The notes under the pieces were generated by a model, which did not search any database, was not told the origin of the DNA, and saw only the letters and a list, made by a program, of their open reading frames with translations. The translations under genes and the position numbers were made by a program. A stretch of 38,930 nt of DNA from a virus: positions 1 through 38,930 of IMG/VR virus record IMGVR_UViG_3300033153_004993, one strand, 5' to 3'. This document shows positions 22,992 through 30,356 of the stretch, piece after piece; within the stretch, counting starts at the first letter, position 1, and each line of letters opens with the position of its first letter.

Positions 22992-23999
22992 TTATATCGC
23001 CCTCCCTGTAAATAAATGATTTAATATTGGCATATCATTAGATTTCTGGATTGGTTTTTCTTTTTCCATTCCTTTAATCGCACTACCTCTTGCTGCTTTT
23101 TCTACGGCTTTTTCAGCAGGTTTATCTTCTTCCTTCTTTTCTTCTTCCTTATCCTCTTCTTTTGGAGCTTCTTCCTTTGGTGTTTCATCCTTCTTTTCCT
23201 CACCTTCAGCTTTTTTGATTGCTTCTTCTGCTTTCTTTTTGTCGTCTTCAACTGCCTTTTGGAAATCTTCTAATCCTTTACTGATTTTATCAAGTTTATC
23301 ATTGACAGCAGTATTGGATTTTTCAAAATCCTCTTTAGTAACATATTTATCTGTATCTTCTACCATTTTGTTAGCCTCCACGCTATTTTTCTTTTCTATA
23401 AATTCAATTCCAAATCCTCCTTTCTGAAATGTCCCATACACCAACGATTCATCATTGATAGGTATTGGTGTAAGACTTGCTTCATAAGGTGGTTCAAAAT
23501 CTGTGATGTGAACCTCATTCATACCAGTATCTTTATTATAAACATCTTTTCTAACTGGCTTAGAACCATAAATACTCCATGAATCTAAATTACCATTATT
23601 AAGAGAACCCCAAACAGAGTCAGCTTCTGGTAATGATTCGTTTAGTTTACCGACGAGAACATGTGCAGCCTTAGGCATTTTACTTGTATCAATTTGAGAA
23701 CCTTCAAAATATTTATTTAAGTCCTCAATATATTTGCTCATAACAATGGTACCTGCTGGTAAGTTCTTATGATCATGAGTAATAAATACTTTATTGTATG
23801 GTGCTTTAATAAATTCAGGTGCTCTCTTTCTTAGTGCATCAGCGTCTATAATTTCACCTTGAGTGTCTAACTTTTCAACAGAACCTAAACCCCAAAAGTA
23901 TTTCCCACCTTCTAAATTTAACTCATTAAAAACAGGTGGTATAGAATTCTGATTAAAACTTTTTTGTAATGGATATATTATTCTGTATTTAGGGTTCAT
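22992..23999 (-). CDS. Prohead protease fused to scaffold-like tail
   Basis: Residues about 30-200 form an XkdF/S78-type serine protease core: a His-containing loop KVFITHDHKNLPAGTIV (His75/His77), strands with HVLVGKL, and a Ser in GNLDSWSIYGS (Ser142). Residues about 210-310 are a Lys/Glu-rich coiled coil (KKAEEAIKKAEGEEKKDETP) typical of scaffolding delta-domains fused to the protease. The end (SNDMPILNHLFTGRAI) may dock to the capsid protein. It has a weak ribosome site and a TATA-like sequence about 13-25 bases upstream. It shapes the procapsid, then matures it. Confidence 0.85.
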   Translation of the reverse strand: MNPKYRIIYPLQKSFNQNSIPPVFNELNLEGGKYFWGLGSVEKLDTQGEIIDADALRKRAPEFIKAPYNKVFITHDHKNLPAGTIVMSKYIEDLNKYFEGSQIDTSKMPKAAHVLVGKLNESLPEADSVWGSLNNGNLDSWSIYGSKPVRKDVYNKDTGMNEVHITDFEPPYEASLTPIPINDESLVYGTFQKGGFGIEFIEKKNSVEANKMVEDTDKYVTKEDFEKSNTAVNDKLDKISKGLEDFQKAVEDDKKKAEEAIKKAEGEEKKDETPKEEAPKEEDKEEEKKEEDKPAEKAVEKAARGSAIKGMEKEKPIQKSNDMPILNHLFTGRAI

Positions 24000-24057
24000 T
24001 TTTACTCTTTTTTATAAATAAATAAGTCAATCTTAATAAATGTTTTGATTTATGTTA

Positions 24058-24204
24058 TTACGAATTAGTCAATTTCTTTCTATGTTTAAAGAAACTTATT
24101 TGTCTTTCTCTTTTCAATAATTCTTCTTTAGAACTAAATGTGCCTAACTTCTTCTTTCCATCTTTAGAATATAAAACCCATTTGTTTCCTTGTTTTCTTA
24201 TCAT
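24058..24204 (-). CDS. Small phage protein with KREREI-FFKH motif, 48 aa
   Basis: The frame WVLYSKDGKKKLGTFSSKEE, then LLKREREQ-like LLKRERQISFFKHRKK, matches a small family found near capsid genes of many tailed phages ('..VvskdGsk.LG.y.tkeeA.kRer.I.yFK'). Its start overlaps the stop of the 28-residue gene upstream. It is known only by recurrence; the role is unknown. It is a credible gene despite its size. Confidence 0.65.
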   Translation of the reverse strand: MIRKQGNKWVLYSKDGKKKLGTFSSKEELLKRERQISFFKHRKKLTNS

Positions 24205-24291
24205 TTAACAATTTCCTTTTCCTTGACCTGCTTTTGGTCTGCTTGGTCTTGGACTTCTTTGTCGAGGCCCTTGTTTATTTCTATCTGGCAT
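24205..24291 (-). CDS. Basic Gly/Arg/Pro-rich micropeptide, 28 aa
   Basis: It starts MPDRNKQGPRQRSPRPSRPK and ends AGQGKGNC. AGGAGGTG precedes the ATG at ideal spacing. The pattern 'MPxxNxxGP ... GxGxGNC' resembles small DUF5320-type proteins (MPG.DgtGP.G.GpmtGrG.G.C) of archaea and phages; the resemblance is by eye. The next gene overlaps its stop. Confidence 0.55.
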   Translation of the reverse strand: MPDRNKQGPRQRSPRPSRPKAGQGKGNC

Positions 24292-24306
24292 TGTCTCACC
24301 TCCTGG

Positions 24307-24747
24307 TTATAATGCTTTTAATAATCTTAACATTCTTGCTATCTTTTTAGGACTTGCTTTCTCAACTTGTGAAATCTCTCTTTTTGATAGTTTATAATAA
24401 TAATCGATAGGGTGTTCTTTTATTATAGTTTTAAGAATGCTTGGATTGATTGAATAATTTTCATGTATCTCTTTTTGTATTGAAATAACAAAATCATAAT
24501 AATCCTTTATCTCTTTTTGTATTGAAACAGCAACAGGATAAACATCCAAACTTTTTACGAGAATTGGTGCTTTTATATCTATATCATATTTAATAAATGT
24601 TGGAAAATGTCTTTTTTTCTTTAATGCTCCTGGAACTTTAGGCAATATCTTCTCTGGAGGAGGAACAAATACTATTTCACCACCATATCCTCCAGTAGGA
24701 ATTAATGTATCCTTACCAAATCCCCCTGTTATTATTGGAGATACCAT
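24307..24747 (-). CDS. Hypothetical structural-region protein, 146 aa
   Basis: The N-terminus is Gly/Pro-rich (ITGGFGKDTLIPTGGYGGE), then PPPEKILPKVPGALKKKRHF; the middle has a repeat of VSIQKEIKDYYDF and ISIQKEIHENYS, and the end is a basic helix. The start overlaps the upstream stop as TAATG. This repeated SIQKEI unit suggests a duplication. It lies with genes for fibre-like proteins. Function not recognised. Confidence 0.6.
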   Translation of the reverse strand: MVSPIITGGFGKDTLIPTGGYGGEIVFVPPPEKILPKVPGALKKKRHFPTFIKYDIDIKAPILVKSLDVYPVAVSIQKEIKDYYDFVISIQKEIHENYSINPSILKTIIKEHPIDYYYKLSKREISQVEKASPKKIARMLRLLKAL

Positions 24748-25163
24748 TAGGCTGGTCCTCTTTCAAAGACATCAGTTGATGATGCACTTCCTGCACTATC
24801 TTTCAAATCAAAAGTATAAAGAACTGTTGTTTTGTCATTATCATAAATCTTTAATTGATTACCTTCTATCTTCCATTTATTTTTAAGTATTTTTAATATT
24901 AAATCTGTACTATCCTCTATAATAAACTGTCCTGAGAATCTTCTTGGTTGTGTAGCTGAATCACAAAAGAATATATGAACCCCTGTAGTTAGTGGTGTAT
25001 AATCATAATAGTAAAGTCCATTACCTAATTCTGTCATTGTTTGAGCATCTGCTTGTTTTGTTGGTGTAGCATCCCAAATAGTTATTTTACAGTCTGTTAA
25101 TCCAGTGACAAGTCTCTTAGATTCATACACTATCCTTACTGTTTCTGATTTATAATATCTCAT
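24747..25163 (-). CDS. Phage protein with fibre-type C-terminal motif, 138 aa
   Basis: The N-terminal half is a beta-rich Ig-like or fibre-adaptor domain (YESKRLVTGLTDCKITIWDA, ELGNGLYYYDYTP). The C-terminus has ILKNKWKIEGNQLKIYDNDK then TVLYTFDLKDSAGSASSTDV and FERGPA, a motif that recurs in unknown proteins of many phage tail or fibre modules. Presumably a virion surface protein; no signal peptide. It lies directly downstream of a secreted protein. Confidence 0.6.
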   Translation of the reverse strand: MRYYKSETVRIVYESKRLVTGLTDCKITIWDATPTKQADAQTMTELGNGLYYYDYTPLTTGVHIFFCDSATQPRRFSGQFIIEDSTDLILKILKNKWKIEGNQLKIYDNDKTTVLYTFDLKDSAGSASSTDVFERGPA

Positions 25164-26393
25164 CTAAATAAGCCTCTCAATCCAATCTATTGTTGTGTTT
25201 ATTATTTGCAATCCATGTACTTTACTATAAACTTGGTCATAGATAGCACCTATAGTTTCATTACCACCTGTACCATCCCATGTAACATCTCCATGCTCTA
25301 TTATTTGAGTTCTTGTTTCATTTGCACTCTCTGTAACTGCTTCTATTCTTGCCAAGGTCTCATTAGAACCATCTGTAAGCGTTCTGCTTGAAACCGACCA
25401 TACATCTGCTGCTACTATATCATTTAATGCTTCTATCAAATCTCCAATCCATCCTCTTGTTTCATTAGCAGTTGTTCTGTTATCATCCATCCCTTTTGAC
25501 AATGCCTGAACCCTTAAAGCTGCATTAGTTTCTGTCTCAAACCCAGTAGCAGTAGCCCAAGCAGAATCACCATGTGTCTCTAAATCAGAACGGTTTGCAT
25601 CTAATCCTTCTGCCAATCCTTGAGCATCAATAACCAACCAATCATAAACTGTTTTAATTCCCCCACTATCAACATTATCCACTAAAGCACTTACAGCATC
25701 TATCAAATCTTTTAATGCAGATAAACCAAAGGTAGCATCTACTAATAAATCAACAACACCACTTATTGAAACATTTAAAGCAGTTCTATTTGCATCCATA
25801 CCCTCAGATAATGCTTGTATTCCAGCAGGAGTACTGAAGCCTGTTGCTGTTTCATAACTTCCTGCACCATGTGCTGAATCTAATTCTGCTTCTGAAATAC
25901 ATTCTGTATCAGCATTTGTGCAACTTACAGAAGTGGCTGTATCCCATGCACTATTTGCTAATATCTTAGAAGTATTTGCATCCATTCCTATTGCTATGTT
26001 TTGTAAATCACCATCAAAAGTATCATGTATATCTGTTGGAGATATTGTTGTATTGGTATCTGTTATATTAATTTGGGTAGCATAATTAAAATTAATTACA
26101 TTAAAAACCATAGAAGTATTATCTACACAAACTATTCTTCCTCCTCCTTCTGTGGTTGGAGTATATGAATAATTATAAATTCCTGTATTTACAACTAATT
26201 CACTTGTTACACCATCATTTACATCAACACTATAATCACTTAATATAATATCCACTGTTGAACAATCTTGTGTTGGTGGTGTAATAAACATACATTCTTG
26301 ATTTATTTTTAATTCATTTCCACAGTTAGGCATTACTGCATAAGCCATACTAACTAAAAATATACAAATTCCTAATAATATTAGTTTTTTCAT
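25164..26393 (-). CDS. Secreted repeat protein, about 409 aa
   Basis: The ATG at 26393 gives a clean Sec signal peptide (MKKLILLGICIFLVSMAYA). The frame runs to 26417 but the extra residues precede the signal. The mature part has an N-terminal Cys-containing beta domain, then about six degenerate repeats of the kind ALSEGMDANRTALN or GLAEGLDANRSDLE, with SGVVDLLVD and ALKDLIDAVSALVDNVD helices between. Such repeats predict a fibrous trimeric-coil-like stalk. The signal peptide is nearly identical in style to that of the gene at 27980. Role unknown; possibly a surface fibre. Confidence 0.65.
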   Translation of the reverse strand: MKKLILLGICIFLVSMAYAVMPNCGNELKINQECMFITPPTQDCSTVDIILSDYSVDVNDGVTSELVVNTGIYNYSYTPTTEGGGRIVCVDNTSMVFNVINFNYATQINITDTNTTISPTDIHDTFDGDLQNIAIGMDANTSKILANSAWDTATSVSCTNADTECISEAELDSAHGAGSYETATGFSTPAGIQALSEGMDANRTALNVSISGVVDLLVDATFGLSALKDLIDAVSALVDNVDSGGIKTVYDWLVIDAQGLAEGLDANRSDLETHGDSAWATATGFETETNAALRVQALSKGMDDNRTTANETRGWIGDLIEALNDIVAADVWSVSSRTLTDGSNETLARIEAVTESANETRTQIIEHGDVTWDGTGGNETIGAIYDQVYSKVHGLQIINTTIDWIERLI

Positions 26394-26429
26394 TGTTTTA
26401 TTATAATCAAATAACATTTATAAATAATG

Positions 26430-27989
26430 CTATTTTTTGAAACATCCTCCCTGACATGATACTACACAATCTGTTCCTGAAGTATGATAATTACTGAATC
26501 CTGTTATGTCTGCATCTATATTGAAAACTCCTGCATCTCCACCTATGTTTAGAACACCACCATCACCTGTAACTAAAGAACTTATTGTGCAGTTGTCTGA
26601 GCATTCTACATTCCAATCTCCTGAGTCAGAGTAAGTGCAGGTATCTGTTGGTCCTGCTGGTTCATAATAAACTGTTATTGTTATATGGTCAACATGTGCA
26701 GATGGTCCTCCACCGAATGCCCTAACTCCATCTACATTTATTACAACTCCAAAATCAGCATCATTTATATCTGTATCATCCCAGCTTTCACTCCATAAAT
26801 CTTCTGCTCCCCCTGCACTAACTGTTCCCTCAGATGTAGCCCAAACACCAATAGCTTTATTTTCACTTCCAAGATTTCCATCTGATTTAATAATTTTTAT
26901 TGTGTTATCTGTTATGGTATTTGGTGCTATTCCTGCGTTAGAATTATACCTCTCAAATGATACAACTATCCCATCTATAGTTGCCCCACCTGGTATTGAA
27001 AATCCGAAGTTCGTTGCTTTTAAATAATGAGAAATTGCTGTTACCCCAAAGGTTGCTGTTGCCCAGTCATCATTACTTGTTTTTGCTTCATCTGGAGTAG
27101 CCCAAGTTATAGTCCCAACAGTAGCGTCATCTGCCATAGTTCCAGGACTTGTTGCTCCTGTATCTGGGTCAATCATTCTTAAACTTCCTGTTTTTCCATC
27201 AACAATATTAAAAATTAATTTATCATCTTCATAAGTTGTAGAAATATTTTGTTCTGTTTCTGCTTGATTAAAATTAACATAAAGATTATCCATTAAAAAC
27301 TTATTGTCTTTAAATTCTGTTTTAAAACCCTCACAATTTATTTTATAAGCCATAGAATCTACTGCAACACCTGAATCAGTTGTAAAATAATAACCCCCTC
27401 TACGAGGTATTATATTTATTTGATTATTTGAAACACTCAAAAAGTTTGTCTTTTCATACTCTAATTCAAAATAACAATATTTATTATCTAAAGTTTCAAA
27501 TTTTATTCCACCATTATATTCAAAAACATTTAAGTAATCTTCAATAGGAATAAACTCTCCATCATATTCTATATTCACAGCACCAAGATAAGAAGTTGCT
27601 ACACATTGTCCATTTAAACAAGTTGTATCTGTTTGAATAGAACGAGTAATTATTCCTTTTTCTTTTTCTCCAACTTCAGGGTCTAACTCAATATAATATT
27701 TATCAGTCTCACAAACATCCTCAGTACAAACTATTTCCTGATTACATTCCAAATCTTTTAAAACACCTTTATTGAATTTAATTATATCAGTAATACTAAC
27801 ATCCTCTTCTGTTAGCAAACCTCTTTCATTTTCTTTCAAAACCCACTTAGCAGTGCATTCCAAATCCTTGAATTTAAATTCCACATTATCTCCATCTAAT
27901 TCAAAACCTACATCTTCCTTGATAGTTTCACATCCACTAAGCATTACAATCATCCCTATAATTATAAAATAATACCATCTCATTGACAT
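26430..27989 (-). CDS. Lipoprotein with duplicated N-terminal domain, 519 aa
   Basis: Lipobox MLSGC with Cys20 follows a hydrophobic N-terminus. Residues about 33-105 are a domain (KDLECTAKWVLKENERGLLT) shared with the giant lipoprotein at 7373-11620. Residues about 110-300 are beta-rich; about 320-450 resemble a discoidin/lectin-like sandwich; a short Cys-rich repeat domain closes the chain (CTYSDSGDWNVECSDNCTI). The ATG may be at 27989 or 27983; the second overlaps the upstream stop as ATGA. It is likely to be surface anchored by lipid on the infected cell. Confidence 0.65.
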   Translation of the reverse strand: MSMRWYYFIIIGMIVMLSGCETIKEDVGFELDGDNVEFKFKDLECTAKWVLKENERGLLTEEDVSITDIIKFNKGVLKDLECNQEIVCTEDVCETDKYYIELDPEVGEKEKGIITRSIQTDTTCLNGQCVATSYLGAVNIEYDGEFIPIEDYLNVFEYNGGIKFETLDNKYCYFELEYEKTNFLSVSNNQINIIPRRGGYYFTTDSGVAVDSMAYKINCEGFKTEFKDNKFLMDNLYVNFNQAETEQNISTTYEDDKLIFNIVDGKTGSLRMIDPDTGATSPGTMADDATVGTITWATPDEAKTSNDDWATATFGVTAISHYLKATNFGFSIPGGATIDGIVVSFERYNSNAGIAPNTITDNTIKIIKSDGNLGSENKAIGVWATSEGTVSAGGAEDLWSESWDDTDINDADFGVVINVDGVRAFGGGPSAHVDHITITVYYEPAGPTDTCTYSDSGDWNVECSDNCTISSLVTGDGGVLNIGGDAGVFNIDADITGFSNYHTSGTDCVVSCQGGCFKK

Positions 27990-30052
27990 ATCTCTAAAAC
28001 AGCCCCTCCAGAACCACTATCAAATAATAAACAACTTCCATTATGAAGTATGGAACCATCACCAAAACTCACATTATTATTTTGTGGTAATGTTATATTT
28101 CCATCAAATACTTGGTCTTCTGCAAACACATTTGTGTCATTAGTCATAGCAATATTAGCATAACCTTGGTGGGTATCAGTATTAACAACTGGTTCTACAT
28201 TACAATCTATTCCACCAGCAGTTCCATCTGCTACACACCACTTAGTGCTTGTTAATGTTCCTCCACTATACAAAACAGTTTCAGATACTTGTGTGTTTAA
28301 TTCTGAAATAATATTCATATCCTCACTAATAATAAATTTATTATCAGCTTCTGTTTTATTGTAATAATCAATTATAATATTATCTATGTGTGTAAAGAAA
28401 TTAGCTATTGTAAGATAAATTGAACTTATTAAAGTTGTATCTTGATATATTTGTGGACAAGTTCCAGAAGTTGCACAAGTTGTATCTGTAATTGTAGAAG
28501 CTATTTCATGCTCACTAACAGTTATTCCAGTACCTGCAGTGTAATTAGTTACATCCCAAGTTGATGGTAAGTTAGTTCCATTATTGAATACAACATTTTC
28601 TAAAGTTGTTTTTATGCTCCAAACTACATTCCATAAATCATAAGCAGCTTGTGTTTGATTATAAAACCATTCTCCCCAAGTGTTGTAAACTTCATCTGTA
28701 TGATTTGTTAAACCAGTTAATCTACTTCCATCCCCTTCAACATAATCTGCTAATAATGTATCTGTTGTTATATTATAAACTGCATCCCAATTATCTGTTA
28801 ATGGTCTTGAACCATCTTTAGTTAGGAATACAGAAGTGTCAATTCCACCTGATGCAGAACCTGTTTTGAATCTTCTTAAATCAATAACTGCTCCATCTGA
28901 TAATTCAGTATTTTTAGCTTGTAAACAATAAGCGTATAATGGAACTGCAGTATAATCATAAATATCTGGTAATTCATAAGTTACAGGATTTGTTTCAATA
29001 TTCAAACAATTAGCAAGAGTAACATAATTAACATCATCTAATGCTAACCTTTGATGTAATAAAGTATCATCACATCCATCTTCATATCCTGTTATAAATA
29101 TAAAGTATCTTCTATATCTTGAAGTCAATGAACATTCTACTTGGTCTTGTGAAGCATCTTCACAAGTTGTAAGATTTAAACCATTAGCACTATCATCATA
29201 AAAGTAATTTGTACCATCTCTACCAAATAATTCCAATGTTGCTCCATCTGTTATATTTTGTATTGTAGCAGTTACTGGTTGGTCTACAAATACATATTCT
29301 CCAGAATTAATTGTGAAGTCTAAGTCCTCTTCTTCTACTAAACTCATCCCGTTAAGAACATCTAAATTGATTGTTTTTAAGTGTAATATTCTTGACCTTA
29401 TATAATTTCTATTTTGAATAGGCATTCCTTGATGAACTTCTATTTCTCCACTATGAGCCATTGCGTGAAATATTGGTGTATTTCCTGCTTGATTAATATC
29501 TGCATCTACAAATGCGCTGACAGGAATTGTGGATATTGAACAGTCTGTTCCAGAAACTGCATAAGCCTCGTGAGCATTATCATTAACTGCTATTGTATCT
29601 GCAGGAATATCACAATACTTTTCATCTCCTTCTGGAGTTGTTACTATCCTTACTGTCATATCAGGATAACCAATATTTAATGTTCCTGCTTCATGTGTTA
29701 AATTTACTTGTCCAAATCCATCAATCTCTGCTGCCCAAACAATTCCTCCTTGTATTCCACCTGCTATTGGTTGTCCATAGAAATATTCTTGAGCAGTTAT
29801 GTTTTGAGCAGATAAGTTACCAGTCATGGTATCTCCTTTTACTTCAACATAAGTATTATTACCATCAGTCCAATTAATGTAATCTTTAATAATAGGATCC
29901 AATTCTTGGTAACTAATATATTGTCCAAAGGTAGCATTACCAACTTCCCAATCCATATAAATATTACCCATAGTTCTTAAATCTGTAATCCATCCAGCAG
30001 AAGCCGAACTAATTAAAACCAAAATACAAATTCCTAATAATAATTTTTTCAT
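27980..30052 (-). CDS. Secreted tail-fibre-like protein, 690 aa
   Basis: It has a Sec signal peptide (MKKLLLGICILVLISSASA). The middle is beta-rich with a phage-fibre element (LTKDGSRPLTDNWDAVYNI ... DYVEGDGSRLTGL) at about residues 400-450. The C-terminus, with ITLPQNNNVSFGDGSILHN and a hydrophobic end (SCLLFDSGSGGAVLEICQ), resembles the tail fragments of DPANN surface proteins. A phage fibre module joined to a secretion signal is unusual. The gene follows the portal and a small Ig-like gene. Could be a receptor-binding fibre or host surface protein. Confidence 0.7.
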   Translation of the reverse strand: MKKLLLGICILVLISSASAGWITDLRTMGNIYMDWEVGNATFGQYISYQELDPIIKDYINWTDGNNTYVEVKGDTMTGNLSAQNITAQEYFYGQPIAGGIQGGIVWAAEIDGFGQVNLTHEAGTLNIGYPDMTVRIVTTPEGDEKYCDIPADTIAVNDNAHEAYAVSGTDCSISTIPVSAFVDADINQAGNTPIFHAMAHSGEIEVHQGMPIQNRNYIRSRILHLKTINLDVLNGMSLVEEEDLDFTINSGEYVFVDQPVTATIQNITDGATLELFGRDGTNYFYDDSANGLNLTTCEDASQDQVECSLTSRYRRYFIFITGYEDGCDDTLLHQRLALDDVNYVTLANCLNIETNPVTYELPDIYDYTAVPLYAYCLQAKNTELSDGAVIDLRRFKTGSASGGIDTSVFLTKDGSRPLTDNWDAVYNITTDTLLADYVEGDGSRLTGLTNHTDEVYNTWGEWFYNQTQAAYDLWNVVWSIKTTLENVVFNNGTNLPSTWDVTNYTAGTGITVSEHEIASTITDTTCATSGTCPQIYQDTTLISSIYLTIANFFTHIDNIIIDYYNKTEADNKFIISEDMNIISELNTQVSETVLYSGGTLTSTKWCVADGTAGGIDCNVEPVVNTDTHQGYANIAMTNDTNVFAEDQVFDGNITLPQNNNVSFGDGSILHNGSCLLFDSGSGGAVLEICQ

Positions 30053-30053
30053 T

Positions 30054-30356
30054 TTAACCCACTATATAATTTCCATCTATTTTGAGATTCGCAGTAATAG
30101 GCTTCATAATTGTAAGTATGGGATCAAATTCAAGAGTTATAGACTTTGTTTTTTTTGGTGCCAATTCTTTAACATCTCCAATTAATTTGACATGTTCTCC
30201 AGATAAATTGATTTTAAGATTTAATATATAAGGAAGAGGATTATAAAGGTAAATTGTTTTCCTTGTAACTTTTCCAGCAAGTAGTGGTTTGAATGTAATT
30301 CCATCTGTTATTTCCATCTGCTTTTCCTTATCATAAAATAATTGTAAATCTTTCAT
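30054..30356 (-). CDS. Small Ig-like structural protein, 100 aa
   Basis: It is an all-beta protein (TRKTIYLYNPLPYILNLKIN, KTKSITLEFDP, TANLKIDGNYI) like an ASPM/CARDB-type sandwich. It overlaps the portal stop as ATGA and is closely followed by the secreted fibre-like gene. No signal peptide. It could be a head decoration or a fibre adaptor; function is inferred from fold and position only. Confidence 0.55.
   Translation of the reverse strand: MKDLQLFYDKEKQMEITDGITFKPLLAGKVTRKTIYLYNPLPYILNLKINLSGEHVKLIGDVKELAPKKTKSITLEFDPILTIMKPITANLKIDGNYIVG

Noticed and set aside
24001-24057. Promoter before the prohead protease
   Set aside because: A TATA-like TTTATAAA exists only about 13-20 bases before the ATG, too close for a standard start, and the upstream gene is only 58 bases away. 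Not strong enough to list.
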